Origin: Maricaulis sp.
GTDB lineage: Bacteria > Pseudomonadota > Alphaproteobacteria > Caulobacterales > Maricaulaceae
Direction of reading: 5' to 3'
Length of the DNA: 5,963 bases
Assembly: GCA_002694345.1 (NCBI GenBank)
Contig: NZLV01000168.1
Location: forward strand, 1 to 5,963
Part shown: positions 1 to 5,914 of the stretch, one piece after another
Layout of the letters: every line of letters begins with the position of its first letter
Numbering within the stretch: position 1 is the stretch's first letter
Notes under the pieces: generated by a model
Told to the model about the DNA's origin: nothing
The model's input: the letters and a program-made list of their open reading frames with translations, nothing else
Databases searched by the model: none
Translations under genes and position numbers: made by a program

Positions 1-498
1 ACCGCGCTCGACAAGATCGCCTTCCTGCCCTTCGCGGTCATGATGGACCAGTGGCGCTGGCGTGTTCTGCGCGGCGAGATCCAGCCGGAAGACTATAATT
101 CGGCCTGGTGGGAATTGCGCGAGAGCTATCAGGGCATCGTGCCGCCGGTTGATCGTCCGGCCGACGCGTTTGACCCGGGCTCCAAGTATCACATCGCCAA
201 TAACGTCCCGTATCTGCGCTACTTCCTGAGCCACATCCTGCAGTTCCAGTTCCACCAGGCGGCCTGCGAGATGGCTGGTTGGGAAGGCCCGCTGCACCGC
301 TGCTCGATCTATGGAAACGAGGAAGTCGGGGCCCGCTTCAACGCGATGATGGAAATGGGCGCCTCCCAGCCCTGGCCGGACGCACTGGAAGCCTTCACGG
401 GCACCCGTGAAATGGATGGCTCCGCGATCATCGCCTACTTCCAGCCCCTGATGGATCACCTGGAAGCCCAGAACACCGGCCAGTCCTGCGGCTGGTAA
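1..498 (+). CDS. M2-family peptidyl-dipeptidase (ACE-like), C-terminal part, 5' end outside window
   Basis: The open frame runs in from base 1 (TALDKIAFLPF...), so the ATG at 40 is internal and only the last 165 residues are visible. They align without gaps to the C-terminal catalytic half of human testis ACE, with an offset of 449: K62, H64, Y71, R73 and Y74 here fall on ACE K511, H513, Y520, R522 and Y523. These are the substrate-carboxylate, carbonyl and transition-state residues and the chloride-site arginine. C89 and C101 match the ACE disulfide C538-C550, which points to export to the periplasm or outside. The zinc motif HEXXH and any signal peptide lie upstream of the window. Family members remove C-terminal dipeptides from oligopeptides. 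The protein ends shortly after the conserved core, with no C-terminal membrane anchor, so it is probably soluble. An intrinsic terminator follows 16 bp after the stop. Family assignment is very secure; the physiological substrate is unknown. Confidence 0.95.
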   Translation, partial: TALDKIAFLPFAVMMDQWRWRVLRGEIQPEDYNSAWWELRESYQGIVPPVDRPADAFDPGSKYHIANNVPYLRYFLSHILQFQFHQAACEMAGWEGPLHRCSIYGNEEVGARFNAMMEMGASQPWPDALEAFTGTREMDGSAIIAYFQPLMDHLEAQNTGQSCGW

Positions 499-514
499 CC
501 GGTCTGAAACACGG

Positions 515-548
515 AACGGCCCCGTCAAATGGCGGGGCCGTTTTCTTT
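515..548 (+). terminator. Intrinsic terminator after the M2 peptidase gene
   Basis: A perfect 10-bp inverted repeat, AACGGCCCCG (515-524) and CGGGGCCGTT (533-542), encloses an 8-nt loop and runs directly into a T-rich tail (TTTTCTTT, 541-548). It starts 16 bp after the peptidase stop codon and is a textbook Rho-independent terminator for the + strand. Read on the - strand, the same stem lies just past the stop of the convergent HupE-like gene. There it is followed by CCGTG rather than T residues, so it would terminate that gene less efficiently. Confidence 0.9.
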
Positions 549-552
549 GAGG

Positions 553-1149
553 CTAGCCTCCCAGGAAGACCCGCTCGATGGTCCACCACAAGGCGATGGC
601 GGCGATGCTGATCGAGACGCCGCGCACCAGCCAGGGATACCAGGTCGCATCGCGGAAGCGATGAAGCGCCAGCCAGCACGCCAGAATGATCGTGAGCTGA
701 CCCAATTCCACGCCGACATTGAAGCTCAAAAGGGCCGGAACAAGCTCGCCTTGTGGCAGACCCAGTTCCGACAAGACGCCGGCAAAGCCGAGCCCGTGAA
801 ACAGGCCGAAGCCGAACACCACGGCGGGGCGCCATCGGGCCATGTCCTTGAAAACCAGGTTCTCGACCGCGACGAAGGCGATGGAAAGGGCAATGATGGG
901 TTCGACAATGGAAGCCGGAAGGCTGACCCAGCCCAAAGTCGCCAGCGCCAGGGTCAGCGTGTGCGCGAGGGTGAAGGCCGACACCTGCCACACCAGGGGT
1001 TTCAGCCGCGTCGACGCAAAGAAAAGCGCCAGCACAAACAGGATGTGATCCAGCCCTTTGGGCAGGATGTGCGTGTAACCCAGCTGCAAATAGAGCCCGA
1101 TCACATCTAGGATCGTCTGTTCCTGCGCCACCAGCATGAATGCCCCCAT
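553..1149 (-). CDS. HupE/UreJ-like integral membrane protein
   Basis: This 198-residue, very hydrophobic protein shows about six membrane segments (roughly residues 35-46, 53-72, 80-99, 108-129, 135-162, 172-190). It carries the signature blocks of the HupE/UreJ_2 family: HILPKGLDHILFVLALFF (H27, D34, H35), FTLAHTLTLAL (H63), FGFGLFHGLGFAG (H118) and FNVGVELGQL (E148, Q151). The in-membrane His and Glu residues suggest metal handling. Classical HupE and UreJ are linked to nickel supply for hydrogenase and urease, but this short relative has neither enzyme next to it, so its substrate is unknown. There is no N-terminal soluble domain or cleavable signal peptide. Two starts are possible: ATG at 1149 (AGG 9 nt upstream) or ATG at 1137, four codons later, preceded by a GGGGG run. 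The choice barely changes the protein. It is convergent with the peptidase gene and divergent from kynA. Confidence 0.88.
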   Translation of the reverse strand: MGAFMLVAQEQTILDVIGLYLQLGYTHILPKGLDHILFVLALFFASTRLKPLVWQVSAFTLAHTLTLALATLGWVSLPASIVEPIIALSIAFVAVENLVFKDMARWRPAVVFGFGLFHGLGFAGVLSELGLPQGELVPALLSFNVGVELGQLTIILACWLALHRFRDATWYPWLVRGVSISIAAIALWWTIERVFLGG

Positions 1150-1255
1150 TTTGATCGCCTGCGACGCTAGGCACTGCCGTGGCGGGCTTCAAGCACGGCT
1201 CGCGGTTCCAACGCAGCCGGGGTACACCTCGAAGTAACAGAGCGAATCTCAAAGA

Positions 1256-1283
1256 GCCGGGTTCGAGCCTGGCCGGCAGGGAG
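1256..1283 (+). promoter_or_regulatory. kynA ribosome binding site with an adjacent leader hairpin
   Basis: AGGGAG at 1278-1283 sits 5 nt before the kynA ATG and is a strong Shine-Dalgarno that fixes the start. Just upstream, GCCGGG (1256-1261) can pair with CCTGGC (1268-1273) around a 6-nt loop (one G-U pair). Alternatively GCCGG (1256-1260) can pair with CCGGC (1273-1277), which brings the stem up to the ribosome site. The RBS is secure; a regulatory role for the hairpin is speculative. I see no convincing -35/-10 pair for either kynA or the divergent gene in the rest of the 1150-1288 spacer. Confidence 0.6.
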
Positions 1284-1288
1284 CGATC

Positions 1289-2137
1289 ATGAGCGATCAG
1301 TTCAAATCCAGTGTCGATGTCTCCGACGAGGACATCCATTGGGACTTCAAGGACGCCATGTCCTATGGCGGCTATCTGGGTCTCGACCGACTTCTGACAG
1401 CCCAGAAATGCCTGACCGAGGAGCATGACGAGATGCTCTTCATCATCATCCACCAGGTCGGCGAGTTGTGGATGAAACTCCTCATCCATGAAGTCGAGGG
1501 CGGGATCGCCCATCTGCAAGCAGACGAGATCGGCCCAGCGCTGAAGATGTTCTCCCGGGTCTCCCGAACCCAGGAACAGCTGATCCAGGCCTGGGACGTT
1601 CTGGCGACGATGACGCCCGCCGATTATCTCGCCTTTCGGGACGCGCTGGGTCAAAGCTCCGGTTTCCAATCCTTCCAGTATCGTACGCTGGAATACCGTC
1701 TGGGGAATAAGAACGCCGCCCTCGCCCGGGTTCATGCCGACAATCCCCCAGCCCACCAGATGGTGACGCGGGCATTGGAATTACCGAGCCTTTGGGATGA
1801 AACCCTGCGTCTGCTGGCGCGCAAGGACTACAACATTCCGCCTGACGTCGTGGAACGGGACTGGACGAAACCCTACACACCCTCACAGGCAGTCGAGGAT
1901 ATCTGGCGGGACATCTACCGGGATAGCGAAACCCATTGGGAAGCCTATGAGCTGGGCGAGAAGCTGGTCGACCTGGAACACAAATTCCAGCAATGGCGCT
2001 TCAACCACATGAAAACCGTTGAACGCATTATCGGATTCCGTCGTGGCACCGGCGGGACTTCCGGTGTGTCCTATCTGGTGAAGGCGCTGGATCTGCGCTT
2101 CTTCCCGGAAATCTGGACCGTGCGAACCACGCTGTAG
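1289..2137 (+). CDS. kynA: Tryptophan 2,3-dioxygenase
   Basis: This heme enzyme oxidises L-tryptophan with O2 to N-formyl-L-kynurenine, the first step of the kynurenine pathway, in the cytoplasm. The 282-residue protein has every hallmark and even shares residue numbering with the Xanthomonas campestris enzyme. F51 and H55 (in HDEMLFIIIHQ) line the indole pocket. Y113 and R117 (YLAFRDALG) and T254 (RGTGGTSG) bind the substrate amino-acid moiety. H240 (WRFNHMKTVERI) is the proximal heme ligand. The N-terminal YGGYLGLDRLLTAQ block is also typical. Length is normal for bacterial TDO, a homotetramer in known structures. The start is supported by AGGGAG 5 nt upstream. kynU follows after 17 bp, so the two are almost certainly co-transcribed. 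Known bacterial kyn operons often respond to kynurenine, but no regulator gene is present here. No defects are seen. Confidence 0.98.
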   Translation: MSDQFKSSVDVSDEDIHWDFKDAMSYGGYLGLDRLLTAQKCLTEEHDEMLFIIIHQVGELWMKLLIHEVEGGIAHLQADEIGPALKMFSRVSRTQEQLIQAWDVLATMTPADYLAFRDALGQSSGFQSFQYRTLEYRLGNKNAALARVHADNPPAHQMVTRALELPSLWDETLRLLARKDYNIPPDVVERDWTKPYTPSQAVEDIWRDIYRDSETHWEAYELGEKLVDLEHKFQQWRFNHMKTVERIIGFRRGTGGTSGVSYLVKALDLRFFPEIWTVRTTL

Positions 2138-2154
2138 ACCCGGCAGGCCCCGAC

Positions 2155-3390
2155 ATGAAAAACCTTGAAACAATCCAGCAGCTTGATGCGGCTGATCTGC
2201 TGGCAGATTTCCGGAACCGGTTCGAACTGCCGGACGGAATGATCTATCTGGACGGAAATTCACTGGGCGTGATGCCCAAATCGGCCCCGGCACGAATGAA
2301 GGATGTGGTGGAAACCCAATGGGGTCAGCACCTTATCACGTCCTGGAACCGGCATGACTGGATCGGATTGCCGCGCCGCCTGGGGGGGATGATTGCCGGT
2401 CTGATCGGCGCAAAGCCCGAGGAAGTCGTTGTCGCCGACTCCACCTCTATCAATATTTTCAAGACGTTGAGCGCGGCCGTTCAACTCAATCCGGACCGAT
2501 CGGTCATTCTGTCGGAAACCGGCAATTTTCCGACCAATGTCTACATGATGCAGGGTCTCAGCGCGAACAGTGCAGCATCAATCCGGCATCAAATGGTGCC
2601 CACAGATGAGCTGGAAGCGCACTTCAATGATGATGTGGCTGCATTGCTGATCACCCAGGCCCACTACAAAACGGGTTATCTGCACGACATGCAGGCCATC
2701 ACGCGGGCGGCACAGGCAAAGGGCATCCTCGTGATCTGGGATTTGTGCCATTCTGCCGGCGCCCTCCCCATCGATCTGAACGCTTGCAATGCGGACATGG
2801 CGGTGGGCTGTGGCTATAAATATCTCAATGGCGGTCCGGGGGCTCCGGCCTTCATCTTTGTCGCGGAGCGGCACCAGGAAGACGTGATGCCGGTCCTGTC
2901 CGGCTGGCTGGGTCATGCCCGGCCGTTCGACTTCTCCGATCAGTATGTGCCTGCGCCCGGTATCGACCGGTTCAAATGCTCTTCCCCGTCCATTCTGGGA
3001 ATGTCGGCGCTGGAATGCGGTCTGGAGATCGCGGCAGAGGCGGATATGACCGAGGTTCGCAAGAAGTCAGTCGCCCTGACGGAGCTTTTCATCGAGCAGG
3101 TCGAAGCGCGTCTGGCGGGGCACGGGTTCAAATTGGCCAGTCCGCGGGATCCGAAGATCCGCGGCAGCCAGGTCTCCTTCCACCATGAAAACGGCTACCC
3201 GATCATGCAGGCGCTGATCGATCGCGGGGTGATCGGGGATTTCCGCGATCCGGACATTCTGCGCTTCGGCTTCACCCCGCTCTACACGTCCTATGAGGAT
3301 GTCTGGCGGGCGGCGGAAATCCTGCAGGAGATCATGGAAAGCGGAGCATGGCGCGAAGCGCGTTACAGCGTGCGCGCGGCGGTGACCTGA
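2155..3390 (+). CDS. kynU: Kynureninase (PLP-dependent)
   Basis: Kynureninase cleaves L-kynurenine to anthranilate and L-alanine; many members also accept 3-hydroxykynurenine, giving 3-hydroxyanthranilate for NAD synthesis. The protein is 411 residues, the usual size for this fold-type I aminotransferase-like family. YLDGNSLG (31-38) is the N-terminal signature. D196 in the IWDLCHSAGA block should pair with the PLP ring nitrogen. K222 in GCGYKYLNGGPG is the Schiff-base lysine. The FGFTPLYTSYEDVWRA block (371-386) is the C-terminal substrate-carboxylate region. The ATG is preceded by AGG (2145-2147) 7 nt upstream and lies 17 bp after the kynA stop, so translation probably follows kynA closely. 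No kynurenine formamidase (kynB) lies between or after the pair. A G7 tract at 2382-2388 lies in frame in this gene. Sequence alone does not settle kynurenine versus 3-hydroxykynurenine preference. Confidence 0.98.
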   Translation: MKNLETIQQLDAADLLADFRNRFELPDGMIYLDGNSLGVMPKSAPARMKDVVETQWGQHLITSWNRHDWIGLPRRLGGMIAGLIGAKPEEVVVADSTSINIFKTLSAAVQLNPDRSVILSETGNFPTNVYMMQGLSANSAASIRHQMVPTDELEAHFNDDVAALLITQAHYKTGYLHDMQAITRAAQAKGILVIWDLCHSAGALPIDLNACNADMAVGCGYKYLNGGPGAPAFIFVAERHQEDVMPVLSGWLGHARPFDFSDQYVPAPGIDRFKCSSPSILGMSALECGLEIAAEADMTEVRKKSVALTELFIEQVEARLAGHGFKLASPRDPKIRGSQVSFHHENGYPIMQALIDRGVIGDFRDPDILRFGFTPLYTSYEDVWRAAEILQEIMESGAWREARYSVRAAVT

Positions 3391-3503
3391 TCCTTTTTGC
3401 GGTATTGATGCACTGGCGAAACCCGCGAAAGGCCACACGGAACAGCATTCTCATTCGGGCTCGACCCGTCTAGGTTCGGCGCATCAGCCAACGGGAAATT
3501 TCC
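3391..3503. other. kynU-sdaA spacer, no clear terminator
   Basis: This 113-bp gap has a T5 run (3394-3398) just after kynU but no stem in front of it, so I do not call a terminator and read-through from kynU into sdaA is possible. It also holds a direct repeat of GCGAAA (3416-3421 and 3425-3430, 9-bp period) and a short inverted repeat CGGG/CCCG (3456-3459 and 3465-3468), either of which could be chance. The sdaA ribosome site is GGGA at 3493-3496. No promoter with recognisable hexamers could be supported. Confidence 0.4.
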
Positions 3504-4889
3504 ATGCATTTCGGTGTCTTCGACCTGTTCAAGATCGGTGTCGGTCCGTCCAGCTCCCACACAGTGGGACCGATGAAGGCGGCGAAGATCTTCGTGGAGC
3601 GTGCGATTGCCGATGCCGGCGGTTCCCGGATCCAGCGTCTGGAGACCGAACTCTATGGTTCCCTGGCCCTGACCGGTCTGGGCCATGGCACGGATACCGC
3701 CGTGCTGCTGGGCCTGGAAGGTAATGATCCGGCCCGTATCAATCCGGACACCATTCCAAAACGCCTTGAGCGCATCCGCACGGAGAGGACCCTCAAACTC
3801 GCCAATGGCGAGGAAATCGGATTCGAGGAACGCCGCGATCTCGATTTTCGCGGCGATGTCCGACTGCCCTTCCACTCCAATGCGGTGAAATTCATCGCTT
3901 ATGGTGAGGGCGAGGAGATCGTGCGCGAGGAGATCTGGTACTCAATCGGCGGCGGTTTCGTCATCGATGAGACCGAGGCAGGCAAGAATTCCGCTGCGGA
4001 TGTGAAGGAAGGCGAACCCTTCCCCTTCAACTCGGCTGCCGAATTGCTGGATATTGGGGAACGTGAAGGCCTCTCCATCCACCGGATCATGCTGGCCAAT
4101 GAGCGCACCTTCCTGCCCGAGGACACGATCCGCGCCGGGATTGAGGGGCTGTGGCGCGCGATGGAGGATTGCATCGATCGCGGCCTGACCCAGGACGGGG
4201 TCCTGCCGGGTGGCCTGAACGTAAAACGCCGCGCGCCCAAGCTCTATCGCGACCTCAAGGAAAACCCGGTGGATCCGGCCAAGGATCCCCTCGCCCCGAT
4301 GGACTGGATCAATCTGTGGGCCATGGCGGTCAATGAGGAGAATGCGGCCGGCGGACGGGTCGTGACGGCGCCGACCAATGGCGCGGCCGGTATCATCCCC
4401 GCCGTAGCCCGGTATTTCGACAAATACCACCGCGATCCCGATGATGAGGAAGCCCTGCAGCGCTTCTTCCTGACCGCTGCCGCGATTGGCTCGCTCTACA
4501 AGAAGAACGCGTCAATCTCCGGCGCAGAAGCGGGATGCCAGGGCGAAGTGGGCGTAGCCTGTTCCATGGCTGCGGCTGCGTTGGCGGCTGCCATGGGAGC
4601 CAATAATCACCAGATCGAGGATGCGGCCGAGATCGGCATGGAACACAATCTGGGCCTGACTTGTGATCCGGTCGGCGGACTGGTCCAAATCCCCTGTATC
4701 GAGCGCAATGCCATCGGTGCGATCAAGGCAATCGATGCTGCGCGTCTGGCCCTGCGGGCCACATCTGCCGACATGAAGGTTTCGCTGGATCAGGTGATCG
4801 AGACGATGCGCCAGACCGGCCAGGACATGCAGGAGAAGTACAAGGAGACCAGCCAGGGTGGTCTCGCGGTGAATGTGGTGGCCTGCTAG
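3504..4889 (+). CDS. sdaA: L-serine ammonia-lyase (4Fe-4S L-serine deaminase), single-chain
   Basis: The enzyme deaminates L-serine to pyruvate and ammonia in the cytoplasm, using an oxygen-sensitive 4Fe-4S cluster instead of PLP. The 461-residue chain has both domains fused: an N-terminal beta domain (about residues 3-158) opening with FDLFKIGVGPSSSHTVGPMKA, and a C-terminal alpha domain (about 187-456). C345 (AEAGCQGEVG), C387 and C398 (LTCDPVGGLVQIPC) are the three cluster ligands; their spacing equals that of the Legionella pneumophila enzyme (C343, C385, C396). The protein ends in cysteine (AVNVVAC, C461), as in enzymes where the C-terminal Cys folds into the active site, the tail-in-mouth arrangement of type 2 deaminases. 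TAPTNGAAGIIPA (288-300) is another family block. The start has GGGA 7 nt upstream and gives the usual short N-terminus. It follows kynU on the same strand after 113 bp and may be partly co-transcribed. Confidence 0.97.
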   Translation: MHFGVFDLFKIGVGPSSSHTVGPMKAAKIFVERAIADAGGSRIQRLETELYGSLALTGLGHGTDTAVLLGLEGNDPARINPDTIPKRLERIRTERTLKLANGEEIGFEERRDLDFRGDVRLPFHSNAVKFIAYGEGEEIVREEIWYSIGGGFVIDETEAGKNSAADVKEGEPFPFNSAAELLDIGEREGLSIHRIMLANERTFLPEDTIRAGIEGLWRAMEDCIDRGLTQDGVLPGGLNVKRRAPKLYRDLKENPVDPAKDPLAPMDWINLWAMAVNEENAAGGRVVTAPTNGAAGIIPAVARYFDKYHRDPDDEEALQRFFLTAAAIGSLYKKNASISGAEAGCQGEVGVACSMAAAALAAAMGANNHQIEDAAEIGMEHNLGLTCDPVGGLVQIPCIERNAIGAIKAIDAARLALRATSADMKVSLDQVIETMRQTGQDMQEKYKETSQGGLAVNVVAC

Positions 4890-4917
4890 GCCACAGACCC
4901 GACTGCAGCGGCTCATG

Positions 4918-4983
4918 CCCGGCGAAAAAAACCGGCCGATTTGCCATTCGGCAAGACCGGGATCGCCGGGTGTGTTTGTTTGG
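4918..4983. terminator. Nested hairpin region after sdaA, possible terminator
   Basis: An outer stem CCCGGCGA (4918-4925) with TCGCCGGG (4963-4970) encloses CCGG (4932-4935) with CCGG (4957-4960) and TTGCC (4941-4945) with GGCAA (4950-4954). On the + strand it is followed by the T-rich but interrupted TGTGTTTGTTTGG (4971-4983), a mediocre tail for ending sdaA. On the - strand the inner stem runs straight into T7 (complement of 4925-4931), the better intrinsic-terminator geometry. It lies 28 bp after the sdaA stop. Folding potential is visible directly; termination is inferred. Confidence 0.5.
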
Positions 4984-5017
4984 TCCAGCCCTAGGGGGCA
5001 TGACCGACACAAACACC

Positions 5018-5021
5018 GAGG
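5018..5021 (+). promoter_or_regulatory. Ribosome binding site choosing the 5027 start
   Basis: GAGG at 5018-5021 stands 5 nt before the ATG at 5027. The in-frame ATG at 5000 has its G-rich stretch (4994-4998) only 1 nt away, too close for a normal Shine-Dalgarno, and the in-frame GTG at 4970 lies inside the sdaA-side hairpin. The 5027 start also places the first membrane helix near the N-terminus, as in relatives. Confidence 0.65.
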
Positions 5022-5026
5022 CGCTC

Positions 5027-5725
5027 ATGACATTTCGCATTTCCGACCCCAGACTGGCTGGGCTGGTCTATTTGCTGCTGGTCCTGACCGGCATTTTCAA
5101 TCTCGTCTATGTCCCGTCCCTGACCGTGGTCGGGCGAGAACCGCTGGAAGCGCTCGAGGCCATCCGCAGCCACCAAATCCTGTTTGCAGCCGGGGCCTGC
5201 GTCGGCTTGCTCAGCTATGTCCTCTATCTGTGCCTGCCCGTCATCCTCTACCGGGTCCTTCAACCGTATGGGGCTACGCTGGCGCGCCTGATGGTGTTGT
5301 TTACTGCCGTCAGCATTCCGATCAGCTTCATGGCAATCACGGAAAAGCTTGCCATTCTCGACATTCTTTCGGCGACCCCGGTCCTTTCGCCTGATCTTCT
5401 GGCTCAATCCGTCTCGGAACAGCTGGATCGCTATCGCGCCCTGATCGGCCTTTCCTCCATCTTCTGGGGCCTGTGGCTGATCCCGCTGGCGATACTGGCC
5501 GGTCGGGCGCGTCTGGTCCCCTGGCCCCTGACCATCCTGCTGGGTCTGGGCGGTCTGGCATACCTGATCGAATTCGTGGTGCCGATCTTCTGGTCCGGAT
5601 TCAGCGGATCCCTCATCGCAACCATCGTGGGCGCACCGTCTTCCTTGGGTGAGTTGGGAACGTGTCTGTGGCTTCTTTTAGCGCCGCACACCCGATTCCG
5701 GACAGAACAGCCCGCCACAGTTTGA
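5027..5725 (+). CDS. DUF4386-like integral membrane protein
   Basis: This 232-residue protein resembles the DUF4386 family of uncharacterised bacterial membrane proteins. Visible support is the N-terminal DPRLAGLVYLLLVLTGIFN block, a central pair of helices, a RYRALIGLSSIFWGLWLIPLAI-type segment with the short-loop pattern of the family, and the C-terminal GELGTCLWLLL motif (208-218). About six membrane segments can be drawn (10-29, 50-77, 84-115, 138-158, 165-188, 194-218). No catalytic or ligand motif stands out, and the function of the family is unknown to me. The start at 5027 is favoured by its ribosome site; an ATG at 5000 would add nine residues. It is separated from sdaA by a structured 137-bp spacer and ends before a GC-rich hairpin, so it is probably its own transcription unit. 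Confidence 0.8.
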   Translation: MTFRISDPRLAGLVYLLLVLTGIFNLVYVPSLTVVGREPLEALEAIRSHQILFAAGACVGLLSYVLYLCLPVILYRVLQPYGATLARLMVLFTAVSIPISFMAITEKLAILDILSATPVLSPDLLAQSVSEQLDRYRALIGLSSIFWGLWLIPLAILAGRARLVPWPLTILLGLGGLAYLIEFVVPIFWSGFSGSLIATIVGAPSSLGELGTCLWLLLAPHTRFRTEQPATV

Positions 5726-5735
5726 GCCTGTTGGG

Positions 5736-5782
5736 TGCCCCGGCAAGCCCGCGCGCGCCGGGGCATCAAGGCCTATCCTTGA
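5736..5782 (+). terminator. GC-rich hairpin after the DUF4386-like gene, without a T tract
   Basis: TGCCCCGGC (5736-5744) and GCCGGGGCA (5757-5765) form a perfect 9-bp stem with a 12-nt GC-rich loop, 10 bp after the stop codon. A second stem follows at once: TCAAGG (5766-5771) with CCTTGA (5777-5782). Neither is followed by a T run, so this is not a standard intrinsic terminator on either strand. Position and stability still suggest an end-of-transcript structure, perhaps protecting a 3' end or working with Rho. Confidence 0.5.
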
Positions 5783-5808
5783 ACACGCGCCCTCTCCGGT
5801 CAGGGTAA

Positions 5809-5837
5809 TTGTCCAGCAAAACAAGTTAGAGTAGTGT
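5809..5837 (+). promoter_or_regulatory. Weak promoter candidate for the last gene
   Basis: TTGTCC (5809-5814), a 17-bp spacer and TAGTGT (5832-5837) form a weak sigma-70-like pair inside a locally AT-richer stretch. GTTAGAGT (5825-5832) offers an alternative -10 that loosely resembles the alphaproteobacterial GCTANAWC type. The region is the best candidate in the 5726-5914 spacer, but the match is poor and rests on consensus comparison alone. Confidence 0.25.
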
Positions 5838-5844
5838 CTTGGTG

Positions 5845-5896
5845 CCTGACATCGTTCAGGTGCGTAGTTCGCAGTGCGTTGTGTGTTCAATCCACA
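5845..5896 (+). other. Run of small hairpins in the leader of the last gene
   Basis: Three short inverted repeats lie nearly end to end before the last start codon: CCTGA/TCAGG (5845-5849, 5856-5860), TGCG/CGCA (5861-5864, 5870-5873) and TGTG/CACA (5882-5885, 5893-5896). GTGCGT also occurs twice (5860-5865 and 5874-5879). Each stem is only 4-5 bp, so individually they could be chance; the tandem arrangement in a leader is the reason to record them. No known riboswitch or tRNA fold was recognised. Confidence 0.3.
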
Positions 5897-5914
5897 GTCA
5901 AAAAGGCGAACGAA

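Noticed and set aside
529..1110. A 193-codon open frame on the + strand opposite the HupE-like gene
   Set aside because: The product is highly charged and Gln/Arg/Gly-rich, as expected for the complement of a hydrophobic membrane protein, and its start lies inside the terminator stem.
1256..1273. GGGTTCGAGCC resembling a tRNA T-arm, possibly a tRNA remnant or attachment site
   Set aside because: With the required 7-nt loop the stem does not pair, and no acceptor, D or anticodon arm fits at the right distance. It is explained as a simple hairpin.
428..1756. A 442-codon open frame on the - strand
   Set aside because: It runs antisense to the first part of kynA and overlaps the HupE-like gene in another frame. 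The translation is low-complexity, rich in Arg, Pro and Gly, with no family features, while both overlapped genes have unmistakable conserved motifs. Long stop-free shadows are common in GC-rich DNA.
2382..2388. G7 homopolymer in kynU as a phase-variation tract
   Set aside because: The frame is intact through it, the residues fit the normal kynureninase alignment, and a single 7-base run is weak evidence for slippage.
4970..5026. Upstream starts (GTG 4970, ATG 5000) for the DUF4386-like gene
   Set aside because: The GTG is within the structured element after sdaA and the ATG has a G-run only 1 nt away. The ATG at 5027 has a properly spaced GAGG and gives the usual N-terminus.
5880..5897. GTTCAATCC resembling another tRNA T-loop
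   Set aside because: The stem is only 4 bp, and no matching acceptor strand or other arms are found upstream.
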